DNA of 64,000 nt from JAVKSL01 sp039583695 (GCA_039583695.1 JAVKSL010000004.1:1-64000), one strand, 5' to 3'. Shown: positions 50,165 through 58,763, numbered from the stretch's first letter. Notes: a model not told the origin generated them from the sequence alone. Numbers and translations are program-made.

Positions 50165-51126
50165 AGTACCGGCGACTGGGCGGCTCAGGCCTGAGGGTGA
50201 GTGAGCTGGGACTGGGATCGTGGGTGACTTTCGGAGCGCAGGTCGACGAGGACCTGGCCGGGCGCTGCATGGCGGCGGCTCGGGAGGGCGGGGTCAACTT
50301 CTTCGACAACGCCGAGGTCTACGGCGGCGGGGAGTCCGAGAGGCTCATGGGCAGGGTGCTCGCCACGCAGGGCTGGCCACGGTACAGCTACGTGGTCTCC
50401 ACCAAGCTGTACTGGGGGCTCCACGACGACGTGAACACGCACCACACATTGAATCGCAAGTACCTGTTGGGGGCGATCGACGACTGCCTGGACCGCCTGG
50501 GCCTGGCGTACGTCGACTTGTTGTTCTGCCATCGGTCTGACCCGGAGACACCGCTCGAGGAGACTCTCTGGGCGATGAGCGACATCGTGCGCTCGGGTAA
50601 GGCGCTCTACTGGGGCACCTCGGAGTGGTCGGCCGACGACATCCGCGAGACCTGGGAGATCGCCGAGATCCACCATCTGCGCAAGCCGGTGGTCGAGCAG
50701 CCCCAGTACAACTTGTTGACCCGATCCAAGGTGGAGACCGAGTACGCCCCGCTTTACGAGGACATCGGCCTGGGCCTGACCACATGGAGCCCGCTGGCGT
50801 CGGGCCTGCTCACCGGCAAGTACGCCGAAGGTGTGCCCGCCGGGAGCCGGGGCTCGCTGCCCGGATACGAGTGGCTCGCCCGATCCCTGACCGACGCCGA
50901 GGCCAATATGCGCGTGACGCGGCTGGCTGGCGTCGCCGGTGAGCTGGGCTGCTCACTGGCCCAGCTGGCCATCGCCTGGTGCGTGCGCAACCCCCACGTG
51001 TCATCGGTGATCACCGGCGCCAGCCGGGTTGAGCAGGTGGGGGAGAACCTCGCCGCCCTGGACATCGTGCCAAAGCTCACCCCTTCGGTGCTGACCCGGA
51101 TAGACGCAGCGCTCCAGGGGTACTGA
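50161..51126 (+). CDS. Aldo/keto reductase (potassium-channel-beta/YghZ-like)
   Basis: This 321-residue NADPH-dependent oxidoreductase has the AKR tetrad. D and Y lie in FFDNAEVYGGGESE, Lys in STKLYWG and His in LLFCHRSD. Cofactor-site parts are WGTSEWSADDI and SSVITGASRVEQVGENL. The GTG start overlaps the radical SAM stop (GTGA), so the two genes are translationally coupled and probably act in one pathway. The carbonyl substrate is unknown. Confidence 0.9.
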   Translation: MKYRRLGGSGLRVSELGLGSWVTFGAQVDEDLAGRCMAAAREGGVNFFDNAEVYGGGESERLMGRVLATQGWPRYSYVVSTKLYWGLHDDVNTHHTLNRKYLLGAIDDCLDRLGLAYVDLLFCHRSDPETPLEETLWAMSDIVRSGKALYWGTSEWSADDIRETWEIAEIHHLRKPVVEQPQYNLLTRSKVETEYAPLYEDIGLGLTTWSPLASGLLTGKYAEGVPAGSRGSLPGYEWLARSLTDAEANMRVTRLAGVAGELGCSLAQLAIAWCVRNPHVSSVITGASRVEQVGENLAALDIVPKLTPSVLTRIDAALQGY

Positions 51127-51132
51127 GGCGCT

Positions 51133-51166
51133 CGCTCGTGGCGTCAGGCATGCGCCCCGACGAGCG
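51133..51166 (+). terminator. Hairpin terminator after the aldo/keto reductase gene
   Basis: CGCTCGT at 51133-51139 pairs with ACGAGCG at 51160-51166. GGCG/CGCC extends the stem after a small bulge, leaving a 9-nt loop. It lies 6 bp after the stop codon. No U-tract follows, as is common in high-GC actinobacteria. Confidence 0.5.
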
Positions 51167-51231
51167 TGACCGGCAGGTGTGCCGTTCGCGCAGGTGGCCA
51201 ATCTGACCGATTCGGGCGCTCCGGTGCACGC

Positions 51232-52068
51232 TCATCCGTGATTTTCCGGCCCCCCGAGCCCAGGGCCGACCGACAGCGCCACGCCCAGGGGGATCACCTC
51301 GACTCCGAAGCGGGACCGCAGCCGGCTCAGGGCCATGAGCACCGGCAGGCCCAGCGCCATGACCATCACCGCGTTGCCAACGGCACGAAAGGTGTCGTAC
51401 ACCAGAGAGGTTGCCAGGTAGAAATGAGCGAAGTGGGTGACCACGGCCCCAAGCCCCATCCCCGGTCGGAAGCCCAGACCGGGTGACGCAGCAAAGAACG
51501 TCCAGTCCCACAGGTCCATCACGACACCGAAGGCATAGCCGGCGGCCACACCAAGCGCGGCGAGGATCGCTGCGTCGCGCCAGGTCGGGGCGCTCCCGCG
51601 GCGGCGACTTCCTGCCCATCCGGCGGCCACCCCCACCCATCCGACGGCGAAGAGCTGGTAGGGCAGCCAAGGCCCGAGCCCTCCGGTGACCAGGGCCGAG
51701 ACCAGCAGCGAGGTAGCTCCAAGCAGGAACCCGTAGCTGGATCCAAACACGTAGCCCCCGCAAAGGATGAGCAAGAAGATCGGGCTGAAACCGCCGATCC
51801 CGGTGACCACCGCAGCGCGTGCCGCCGCGTCCATCGCCGAGAGCGTGGCCAGCAGCGCAAAGCTGCGGGCATCGAGGCGACGACCCGCCAGCTCGACGAC
51901 AGCCAGCCCGAACACCGTGCCGACGCCAGCTGCCGTTGCGGCACCCGCGCCCGGCCCGCCCAAACCGAGGAAGGGCCAGACGAACATGCCGGCCCCGACT
52001 GCGGAGGCAAATGCCAGGAAAACAGGGGTAGCGAGCAGCGTTTTGCGGGCTGTGCCCCGGGCGTTCAC
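51232..52068 (-). CDS. ECF transporter substrate-binding (S) component
   Basis: The 278-residue membrane protein has about eight hydrophobic segments, including FLAFASAVGAGMFVWPFLGLG, IGGFSPIFLLILCGGYVFG and GFLLGATSLLVSALVTGG. These resemble ECF S components of the group with a conserved P-I-F-L-x-G-type segment. Its GTG overlaps the stop of the ECF ATPase gene. The cluster is preceded by a cobalamin riboswitch and a DUF4430 lipoprotein gene, so the ligand is probably cobalamin or a cobalt-related compound (inference). Confidence 0.82.
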   Translation of the reverse strand: MNARGTARKTLLATPVFLAFASAVGAGMFVWPFLGLGGPGAGAATAAGVGTVFGLAVVELAGRRLDARSFALLATLSAMDAAARAAVVTGIGGFSPIFLLILCGGYVFGSSYGFLLGATSLLVSALVTGGLGPWLPYQLFAVGWVGVAAGWAGSRRRGSAPTWRDAAILAALGVAAGYAFGVVMDLWDWTFFAASPGLGFRPGMGLGAVVTHFAHFYLATSLVYDTFRAVGNAVMVMALGLPVLMALSRLRSRFGVEVIPLGVALSVGPGLGGPENHG

Positions 52069-53483
52069 AGTGCCGCCACCTTGGAAGCCACCGCCGGGCC
52101 GGCGGCGGCCGGGCCAGCCGCGGCCGTGACCCGGCCGTTTTGGACCAGGACGACCCGGTCACCAAGCTCGGCCGCCAGCTCTGAGTCATGCGTTGCCAGC
52201 ACCACTGAGGCGCCTTCATCCGCAAGGGCGCGAAGGGTCTTGGACAGGCCAACACGTGAGGCAGCATCCATGCCCCGGGTCGGCTCGTCCAGCAACGCCA
52301 GCTCTGGTCGACCAACCAGGACCGTCGCCAGGGCCGCCCGCTGGCGCTGCCCTCCAGAAAGGTCTCGCGGGTCTCTCCTCGCCAGCGCAGCCAGCCCAAG
52401 CTGACCCAGTATCCGCATCGGGTCGTCGGACACACCGGACCACCGCAGGGTTTGGGCAATCTCGTCCAGCACGCTGCTCCTGTGCAGCAGGGTGCCAGGG
52501 TCCTGGGGAAGGTAGGCGATCCGGGAACCACGGGAGGCACCGCGGTCCCGCCCCGGGGCACGCTCCACCCGCCCCGCGATAGGGGGCAAAAGCCCGGCAA
52601 TCGTGCGCAGGAGGGTGGTCTTGCCGGCCCCGTTCGGACCTGTGAGCACGAGTATCTCCCCCTCACAGCCGCACAGGTCCACGTCGGGGACCACCGGACG
52701 CCCGGCGATCCCTGCGGTGACTCCCCGGAGCGCCCACACCTCCATCCCAGGCGGCCCGGCGGCCCCTCCGGCGGCAACTGACCCAGCCACTCTCGGGGAA
52801 CCCTCCGACGACAGCTGTCCGCCCTCCACCATCACCAGCCTGAACGACCCCGACCCCCCCAACCGACCCGTCCTCTGCTCAGCCACGACAACCGTGTGCC
52901 CGCTGCTCGCCAGGTCGCCGAGGATCGCCTCCAGCGCCCTGGTGCCGGCCTCGTCCAGCTGCGAGGTGGGCTCGTCCAGCGCCACCACCTCGGGCGCCGC
53001 GGCCAGCGCTCCAGCCAGAGCAACCCGCTGACGCTCTCCTCCGGACAGGGTACTGAGGCGACGCCCACCCATCCCACCAATACCCACCCGATCCAGGGCA
53101 GCTGCCACCATCGCCTCCACCTCTCGCGGGCCAAAACCAAGATTCTGGGGCCCAGCAGCCACCTCTCTCGCCACGACCCCGCGCACGAATCCGAGCTGAG
53201 ACTCCTGAAACACAAAACCGACGTGACGAGCCAGGTCGCGCGTCGGCGTGGTCAGCACATCCAGGCCCGTCACCTCGACCCGACCGGCAATGCGACCGCC
53301 GTGGAAGTGAGGAACCAAGCCGTTGAGGAGGCGGAGCAGTGTCGACTTTCCCGCCCCCGAGTCCCCGCCCAGCATTGTCAGCCCGGGCACCAGCTCCAGG
53401 TTCACGTCGAACAGCGCAGCGGGCGCCGACCCCGCCCACGACGGATACCAGTAGCACAAGTGCTCGATGATCGCGCTCGGCAT
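52065..53483 (-). CDS. Fused double ECF ATPase (EcfA-EcfA')
   Basis: The 472-residue protein contains two ABC domains. Domain 1 (about 1-230) has Walker A GGDSGAGKSTLLRLL, signature LSGGERQRVALAGALA and Walker B VVALDEPTSQLDE. Domain 2 (about 245-460) has GPNGAGKTTLLRTIAG, DLSGGQRQRAALATVL, LALLDEPTRGMD and ATHDSELA. The two ATPases that normally work as an EcfA1/A2 pair are therefore one chain. The ATG at 53483 overlaps the EcfT stop by one base. The long frame upstream of this ATG is not coding. Confidence 0.92.
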   Translation of the reverse strand: MPSAIIEHLCYWYPSWAGSAPAALFDVNLELVPGLTMLGGDSGAGKSTLLRLLNGLVPHFHGGRIAGRVEVTGLDVLTTPTRDLARHVGFVFQESQLGFVRGVVAREVAAGPQNLGFGPREVEAMVAAALDRVGIGGMGGRRLSTLSGGERQRVALAGALAAAPEVVALDEPTSQLDEAGTRALEAILGDLASSGHTVVVAEQRTGRLGGSGSFRLVMVEGGQLSSEGSPRVAGSVAAGGAAGPPGMEVWALRGVTAGIAGRPVVPDVDLCGCEGEILVLTGPNGAGKTTLLRTIAGLLPPIAGRVERAPGRDRGASRGSRIAYLPQDPGTLLHRSSVLDEIAQTLRWSGVSDDPMRILGQLGLAALARRDPRDLSGGQRQRAALATVLVGRPELALLDEPTRGMDAASRVGLSKTLRALADEGASVVLATHDSELAAELGDRVVLVQNGRVTAAAGPAAAGPAVASKVAAL

Positions 53484-54358
53484 CAGCCCGGGCTCTCCGA
53501 GACCACAAAACCCACTAAAACCAACAGCAACGGCGGCAAAAGCGCTGCCAGGCCGTAGTCGGGAACCCCCAAGGTGGGATACGGATACCAGACCCCGATC
53601 GCCCCCACTACCCGAAGCACCACAAACACGCTCAGCGCCACCAAGGCCCCAGCCCCGACCACCAGGTCGGCGCTGCGCTGGGCCACCAAACCGCCAACCC
53701 TTGCACCCGAACCGAACGCCCGGGCCTCCATGGCTTCTCCCAGCTGGAGCGACGACTCGATGGCTCCCCCCAACACCGGGACCACCACCTCGACCAGGGT
53801 CCTCACGCCCCGGACCCTCCAGCCCCGCAGTCGCTGGGTGTCGCGCATCTCGACGAAGCTCGAGGCGAGCGACGGAAGGAGGTTGAGCGCCGCCCCCAGT
53901 GCTGCGCCCGTGCGACTCAGACAAGCCGGCAGGGCGTCAGCCAGGTCCGTCGGCTCTATCACCAGCGAAAGCGCAGCACACACCGACACCGCCGCAGCCA
54001 GTCCCAACGAGATCCCCACGCCGAACGCGAAGCCTTCCACGGTGATCGGCCCGCCGAGCAGCGGCAACCAGGCCGGCAAGCTCACCACCACGCTGGCCCC
54101 GGCATGGCTGAGCAAGCCGTTGACGGCGACGGTGATGAGCACGAGGAAGCCGACCCCGATGGCCAGGGGCCGTAGCCTGCGCCCCGGGACCAGCCGCCTC
54201 CCCAGTAGGACCCACGCGGCCACCAGCACGAGGCCCCTCACGACCGGATCGTTGGTCGCCAGGGCCATCGTCAGCCCCGCGAGCACCCACAGGCCCAGTG
54301 CGGCGGGCCGGCTGAGCCCCCTACGAGACAGGAGGAGGCACCGACGGGGCGGCGGCAT
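53483..54358 (-). CDS. ECF transporter transmembrane component EcfT
   Basis: The 291-residue membrane protein has five or six spans and EcfT patterns. Landmarks are ALGLWVLAGLTMALATNDPVVRGLVL, the helix with RDTQRLRGWRVRG, and EAMEARAFGSGARV, which matches the EcfT coupling-helix signature (A-R-G-like). It couples the ATPase to the S component. The ATG at 54358 (MPPPRRC) overlaps the end of the DUF4430 gene. A start a few codons further downstream is possible. Confidence 0.88.
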   Translation of the reverse strand: MPPPRRCLLLSRRGLSRPAALGLWVLAGLTMALATNDPVVRGLVLVAAWVLLGRRLVPGRRLRPLAIGVGFLVLITVAVNGLLSHAGASVVVSLPAWLPLLGGPITVEGFAFGVGISLGLAAAVSVCAALSLVIEPTDLADALPACLSRTGAALGAALNLLPSLASSFVEMRDTQRLRGWRVRGVRTLVEVVVPVLGGAIESSLQLGEAMEARAFGSGARVGGLVAQRSADLVVGAGALVALSVFVVLRVVGAIGVWYPYPTLGVPDYGLAALLPPLLLVLVGFVVSESPG

Positions 54359-54833
54359 TGCCCTTGGGTGAGTCGTAGCGCAGCCCGAGCGAGTCGCCGG
54401 CCTTGAGAGTGATGTCACTGATGCCGGTGGAAGCCGTCAGCCAGCCCCCGCTGCCGTGCGCAACGAACAGCGCCCAGTAGGGCTTGCCCGAGGGCAGGCA
54501 CGAGACGTAATGAGCCGGAACGTGATCGACCTGACAGACGCCCAGGCCAAAGCTGTACTTCTGGGTCCCGACCTCGACCCCGGCCTTCTGAAGAGCCGCT
54601 ACGGCGGGCACGCCCCCTGCGCCCACGCCGAAGCAGCGTGAGATTACGTCACCGGCCGCTGGCTCTACCACGACAGCGACCCGAGTGCCGGCCACCGTGG
54701 CGCACGACAGGCTGGCGGTGGCAGTGGCGGTGGTCGTCGGTGCCGGTGGGGTCTCGGTCGCCCCCCCGCAAGCCGAGGCCGCGAGGCCCAACCCGACGGC
54801 AAGAACCGGGATCCGAAACGAGCGAAGCCTCAC
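54321..54833 (-). CDS. DUF4430 lipoprotein (transcobalamin-like domain)
   Basis: The 170-residue secreted protein has a signal peptide ending in lipobox LAASACGG, a Thr-rich linker and a C-terminal DUF4430-type beta domain (TKYS-like GVEVGTQKYSFGLGVCQVDHV, KPYWALFVAHGSGGWLTASTGISDITLKAGDSLGLRY in two stretches). DUF4430 is related to the beta domain of vertebrate cobalamin carriers. As the first gene after the cobalamin riboswitch, and coupled to EcfT, it probably acts as a surface binding protein for the importer. Confidence 0.85.
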   Translation of the reverse strand: MRLRSFRIPVLAVGLGLAASACGGATETPPAPTTTATATASLSCATVAGTRVAVVVEPAAGDVISRCFGVGAGGVPAVAALQKAGVEVGTQKYSFGLGVCQVDHVPAHYVSCLPSGKPYWALFVAHGSGGWLTASTGISDITLKAGDSLGLRYDSPKGNAAAPSVPPPVS

Positions 54834-54839
54834 GATGTT

Positions 54840-54990
54840 GCCTCCTCCGGGGTGATCTCGCCCCGTATCAGCTAAAGGGAGCGGTCAGTGTCTGACTCCC
54901 GGATCGCTCCGGTCACAGTGGCGGCACCGCGCCGGACTTGCACCGGCTTCCTGGTCCCACTCCCCATTGGTTATGAGCGCCAGCTTACTC
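54840..54990 (-). ncRNA. Cobalamin riboswitch
   Basis: On the minus strand the leader reads GGAAGCCGGTGCAAGTCCGG, then CGGTGCCGCCACTGTGACC. This is the conserved B12-box core (positions about 54911-54952). A further helix with GAGTCAGACACTGACC follows, and the ribosome site of the DUF4430 gene lies just beyond (GGAGGAGGC). It should shut down the DUF4430-EcfT-EcfAA-S operon when adenosylcobalamin is bound. Confidence 0.93.
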
Positions 54991-55087
54991 CAAGGAATAT
55001 TGCTCGGCATTGCCTCACCGAAATGCCCACTCACCCTGAGTGGTTTGCCTGTTGCACGGCTCGGGGTTGGTTGATATGGTATGAGAC

Positions 55088-55690
55088 GTGTTGGCCTGGA
55101 GGGTCACGAGGGCGAGGTGGTTGGTCCTGGTGTTGGTCGCGGTCGGGACCGCGGCCTGTGGTAGCACGGCACCGAACTACCCCGGCGCCACCGTTCCCAC
55201 TGCGATCGTGGGCGAGCCCTACGCCGTCCCCGCAGTGATCACCAAGCCCTACGTGCAAAAAGTCCTGAACGCCCTAGAGGCCGTGAATGCCCAAGCCGCC
55301 CGCCTGATCATCGCCCGCAAGTCCTTGGTCCCAGCGGCGATAGTCGACCTCGAGTCCGTAGACACACCAGCGGAGCTGCAAGCCCAAGAGGCGGTGCTGC
55401 GGCAGGAGTCGAGTGCTGGCTTTGCCAACTTCCGGTCTAATCCGGGGCTCGTGCATGATTCGGTTACGAAAATCCTGTTCAGCTCTCCCACGTGTGTGTA
55501 TCTCGCAGCCACCAGAGACTACTCCCAGGTTGAGGTCCATCCCCCGCCCCTGCATACGTCGTACTTTGCCCTGGATGAACGGATTGCATCGAACCAACCG
55601 GACCAGCCCAATCCAACGCCGTGGGTGATCGCCTTCCTGGGTTACAACTCCAATGGCACCGTTCCCCGAAACCCATGTATGCCAGCCTGA
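55088..55690 (+). CDS. Hypothetical lipoprotein
   Basis: The 200-residue exported protein begins with a GTG and the basic start LAWRVTRARW, hydrophobic LVLVLVAVGTAACGST, and a lipobox Cys at about 24. The mature part is alpha/beta with TPAELQAQEAVLRQESS and the cysteine-containing FSSPTCVYLAATRDYSQV. No domain is recognised. It diverges from the riboswitch region, and its 3' end overlaps the next secreted protein gene by 16 nt, so the two are co-expressed. Confidence 0.75.
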   Translation: MLAWRVTRARWLVLVLVAVGTAACGSTAPNYPGATVPTAIVGEPYAVPAVITKPYVQKVLNALEAVNAQAARLIIARKSLVPAAIVDLESVDTPAELQAQEAVLRQESSAGFANFRSNPGLVHDSVTKILFSSPTCVYLAATRDYSQVEVHPPPLHTSYFALDERIASNQPDQPNPTPWVIAFLGYNSNGTVPRNPCMPA

Positions 55691-56448
55691 TCTCAGCGTT
55701 CCTCCTATTGGCGGCAGCAACGCCCTCGTCTAGCAACACGACCGTCGTGGAAGGTCCATTCGGAGGGTCAATCATCTACAAGGTCTCGGGCACCACGCCG
55801 GGGCGGGGGGCGCCTCCAGTAACCCCGCCCACCGTGACTCCCACTACACAAGCCCCTCGACGGGCTGCCACATTCACCGCCAGCACCTGCGGTCCGCGAC
55901 GGATGACGGCTTCGGGGTCCGGCGGCCCGACCTTGTACCTCCCCGGAGCTGCCACATTGTGTGCAAGCTCGACCGCCATCACCACCAACCCCAAGACCAC
56001 CCCATCCGTCTCGCCCGCAGGACTCGCGGCCAGGGTGTGGTCCAACCAGGGCACCAACTTGTTACCGAGCCCGCATCCCTACATAGCTCCAGGCGAGGCA
56101 CTCGCCGGGCTGCCGGGATACCTGGAGGTGCGGGCGCCCCTCACCGCCACCTTCTCCGATCCCACCCGCCTCGGCACCCTCGTCGTCCATGCCAGGGCGG
56201 TGGTATATGTCAACTGGGGCGACAGCACGCCGACCACCGGGCCTTACCACAGCCCCGGGGCGCCCTGGCCAAACGGAACCATCACTCATTACTGGGACTA
56301 CGACGGCACCTACAGGATCACCGTGTCAGAGGACTGGAGCGCCACTTGGTCCCTGGCGGGTGCCTCGGGCACCCTCGGAGGCCTGCAGACCTACGGCACT
56401 ATCAACAATTTCCATGTGGGCCAGCTCGAGTCGGTGCGCAATTACTGA
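55675..56448 (+). CDS. Secreted beta-rich protein (PKD-like)
   Basis: The 257-residue protein has a short signal (YASLISAFLLLAAAT) and a Thr/Pro-rich linker (TPPTVTPTTQAP). A beta-sandwich C-terminus follows with VYVNWGDSTPTTGPYH, ITHYWDYDGTYRITVSEDWSATW. The WGDSTP and HYWDYDGTYRI patterns recall PKD-type repeats. The ATG at 55675 overlaps the end of the lipoprotein gene. It probably works with that lipoprotein at the cell surface. The function is unknown. Confidence 0.7.
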   Translation: MYASLISAFLLLAAATPSSSNTTVVEGPFGGSIIYKVSGTTPGRGAPPVTPPTVTPTTQAPRRAATFTASTCGPRRMTASGSGGPTLYLPGAATLCASSTAITTNPKTTPSVSPAGLAARVWSNQGTNLLPSPHPYIAPGEALAGLPGYLEVRAPLTATFSDPTRLGTLVVHARAVVYVNWGDSTPTTGPYHSPGAPWPNGTITHYWDYDGTYRITVSEDWSATWSLAGASGTLGGLQTYGTINNFHVGQLESVRNY

Positions 56449-56456
56449 GGCTCCAT

Positions 56457-56648
56457 CTACGCGCTGCTGACCTCGGCCCCGCGGGGCATCACCCAGCCGG
56501 TGGCGACTAGATACTCCAGAACATCGCGCAAGCCGCCAGTCTTGAGGTTGCTCATCACCCGGCCAGGGGGAGTCTGGCCCCGCTCCCACTCGATCCAGGC
56601 GGCCAACAGCTTGGCCGGGTCGCAGGGGGCGTGATCAGGTATCGACAT
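56457..56648 (-). CDS. Conserved small protein of unknown function
   Basis: The 63-residue ORF reads CDPAKLLAAWIEWERGQTPP, GRVMSNLKTGGLRDVLEYLV, ATGWVMPRG. It is helical and soluble. The sequence is well composed and matches short actinobacterial ORFs of similar pattern (AWxEWERGxxxPGRxxxxLKTAGLxxxL). It is convergent with the secreted protein gene (9 bp apart). No function is known. Confidence 0.65.
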   Translation of the reverse strand: MSIPDHAPCDPAKLLAAWIEWERGQTPPGRVMSNLKTGGLRDVLEYLVATGWVMPRGAEVSSA

Positions 56649-56675
56649 GCCTATGAGCGTAGGCTGCCCCCAACA

Positions 56676-58058
56676 ATGCCCAGCACCGTCGCCTCCCCAT
56701 CACGGTCGCTCAGCGGTGCCACGTGGAGTCGATGGGCATTCATCGCCGCGCTCCTAGCAGCCTTCGCCGCGTACCGCATCATCCTGGTACTCGCTGGCCC
56801 AGCGCTGATCTGGCAGGATTCACTCTTCTACAAGTCCGTGGGCCGCCTACCCATCCTCTCTGGCGGGTTCTGGGCTGGGCACTTCCCTTTCGTGACGCCC
56901 CTGCTGTGGAAGCTGACCGGTACCGATACCAGCTTTGTCGTCACCCAAACCGTCTTCTCCGTACTGGCGTGGGCAACAGCTGCCCTGGTGATCGCTTCTG
57001 TGATCAAGCGGGGTTGGGGACAGGTCCTGGCTGTCCTGTTCGTGCTGGCCCTGGCTTCCAGCAGCTACGTGACCATGTGGGATCGCTCGGTCCTGTCCGA
57101 GACCACCAGCCTGGCCTTCGTGGCGCTTCTTGTCGCCACCCTCATCGCCTTCGCGAGCAAGCCCAGCTGGGTCTGGTTCGGGGCAGTGGTTGTGTCCGCC
57201 ACCGGAATGATCTTCTCGCGCGACTCCAACACCGTCACCATCGGCCTGATCGCGCTCGGGATCTTGGTGGTGTCACCATTTGCCTTCAGCTGGCACCCGC
57301 CGCGCCGACTCCTCACCCTCGGCGCAACCCTGCTTCTCGTCGCCCTCCTCGCCGAGGGACTCGCCGCGGCGGCCGGCCGGGACGGCACCTATACCCTCGA
57401 TGATCTCTACGTGCGGGTCTTTCCCTACCCCGCCAGGGACGCCTTCTTCGCTGCCCACGGCATGCCCGATTCCGCCTTGGTCGAACAGCTGGCCGCCAGC
57501 ACGCATCCGTCGCCTGATCAGGCACCGGTCGTCGTGCCCGCCGACGACGCGGCCACGGCGGCCCTTTACAACTGGATCGACGCCGGACACGCGACCACCA
57601 CCTACGCGCTGTGGCTGATCACCCACCCGATATTCGTGATCAGCGCGCCCTTCCAGTCCCCCCAGGAGGCGTTCAACTACGCCAACGGGAAGCTGGGCTT
57701 CTACGCGGCGCTTGGCTCGCCGATGACGCCGGTGCTGAGCACGGCCCTGTTTCGCTGGTGGGCCACGGCAGCGGAGACGGCAGCTGCAGTGGCCCTGGCA
57801 CTGGTCCAACGGCGCAGGCGCTCAGCCCTGCACGACCACCCAACCAGCCCTGCCCCCTGGCTATCCCGAGAGTGGCAAGTTGCCGCCGCCCTCGCCCTGA
57901 TGGGGCTGCTTGCGATGCTGATCGCCTGGCAAGCGGAAGGTCAAGAGGTCACACGACACATGCTCGAGGGCAGCGTCGAACTCAGGCTGGCGGTGCTGGC
58001 CCTGCTGGCGTTCGGAGCAAGTAGCGTGAGCCAGCGCTGGGCTCTGCATGCAAAGTAG
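56676..58058 (+). CDS. Polytopic membrane protein, GT39/GT-C-like
   Basis: This 460-residue membrane protein has about ten spans. The first loop is LIWQDSLFYKSVGRLPILSGGFWAG, the kind of acidic loop found in GT-C glycosyltransferases. FVTPLLWKLTGTDTSFVVTQTVF, MWDRSVLSETTSLAFVALL and FSRDSNT also fit such proteins (PMT/GtrII-like). The start ATG 56676 (MPSTVASPSRS) is preferred over the frame extension. It may transfer sugars from a polyprenyl carrier, but no catalytic proof is visible. Confidence 0.7.
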   Translation: MPSTVASPSRSLSGATWSRWAFIAALLAAFAAYRIILVLAGPALIWQDSLFYKSVGRLPILSGGFWAGHFPFVTPLLWKLTGTDTSFVVTQTVFSVLAWATAALVIASVIKRGWGQVLAVLFVLALASSSYVTMWDRSVLSETTSLAFVALLVATLIAFASKPSWVWFGAVVVSATGMIFSRDSNTVTIGLIALGILVVSPFAFSWHPPRRLLTLGATLLLVALLAEGLAAAAGRDGTYTLDDLYVRVFPYPARDAFFAAHGMPDSALVEQLAASTHPSPDQAPVVVPADDAATAALYNWIDAGHATTTYALWLITHPIFVISAPFQSPQEAFNYANGKLGFYAALGSPMTPVLSTALFRWWATAAETAAAVALALVQRRRRSALHDHPTSPAPWLSREWQVAAALALMGLLAMLIAWQAEGQEVTRHMLEGSVELRLAVLALLAFGASSVSQRWALHAK

Positions 58059-58083
58059 CGCTACCAGCGCTATCATAGCGCTA
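58056..58083 (+). promoter_or_regulatory. Triple AGCGCTA operator upstream of vapBC
   Basis: AGCGCTA occurs at 58057-58063, 58066-58072 and 58077-58083. The first is part of the palindrome TAGCGCTA, and the last overlaps the vapB start codon. Three regularly spaced sites fit autorepression by the VapBC complex. They also overlap the stop of the upstream gene. Confidence 0.6.
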
Positions 58084-58325
58084 TGGCCACTATCCAGATT
58101 CGCAACGTCCCCGAGGCTGTGCGGCGCATCTACCAGGCTCGCGCAGCGGCGTCCGGCATGAGCCTGCAGGCGTACCTTCTCGCTGAGATCGTTTACAACG
58201 CTGGGCTTCGGTCACCCGATGACCTGGTCGCAGAGGTCGAGCAACGGATACTTGACGAAGGTGGAGCGGGATTCTCAGAAGGGTCCGCCGCGGAGCTGGT
58301 GCGGGCCGAGCGCGAGTCGCACTGA
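58083..58325 (+). CDS. VapB-type (FitA-like) antitoxin
   Basis: The 80-residue protein has an N-terminal ribbon-helix-helix (ATIQIRNVPEAVRRIYQARAAASGMSLQAYLLAEI), the typical FitA/VapB DNA-binding pattern. The acidic C-terminus (DLVAEVEQRILDEGGAGFSEGSAAELVRAERES) would block the toxin. It overlaps an AGCGCTA operator and precedes the PIN toxin gene by 6 bp. Confidence 0.88.
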   Translation: MATIQIRNVPEAVRRIYQARAAASGMSLQAYLLAEIVYNAGLRSPDDLVAEVEQRILDEGGAGFSEGSAAELVRAERESH

Positions 58326-58331
58326 CCACGG

Positions 58332-58727
58332 GTGACAGTCACCGATGCCTCGGTGCTGGTGGACGCCCTCGTCGGAAATGGCTCACACGGCGAGCGAGCA
58401 AGGAAAGAGCTGCGAGGTCGCAACGTTCTCGAGGTGCCTGCAATCTTCAAGGCCGAAGCGACGTCGGCTCTTCGGGGCCTGGTCCTTCGGGGCGAGCTGA
58501 GCTCCATACGGGCGGCGACGGCACTGCAGCAGGTCCGGCAAACGAGGGCAATCCAGTACCCGTTCGAGCCATTTGCCAGACGCATATGGGAGCTGCGAGA
58601 CAACCTCACGGTGTACGACGCGTGGTATGTCGCGCTGGCGGAGTGGCTTGGCGCTGACGTGGTCACGGCGGACGAGCGGCTGGCAAGCGCTGCCGGCCCT
58701 CGCTGTCCCATCCGTCACCTAGCCTAG
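58332..58727 (+). CDS. VapC-type PIN-domain toxin
   Basis: The 131-residue PIN ribonuclease carries the acidic active-site set. It has D in VTDASVLVDALVG, E in FKAEATSALRG, D in LTVYDAWYVALAEWLG and D in VVTADERLAS. VapC enzymes cleave specific tRNAs or rRNA when free of VapB. It starts with GTG. The toxin and antitoxin form a complete, apparently intact module. Confidence 0.9.
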   Translation: MTVTDASVLVDALVGNGSHGERARKELRGRNVLEVPAIFKAEATSALRGLVLRGELSSIRAATALQQVRQTRAIQYPFEPFARRIWELRDNLTVYDAWYVALAEWLGADVVTADERLASAAGPRCPIRHLA

Positions 58728-58763
58728 CAACCGACTGAGCCAATCGCCGCGGCCACCAAGACG

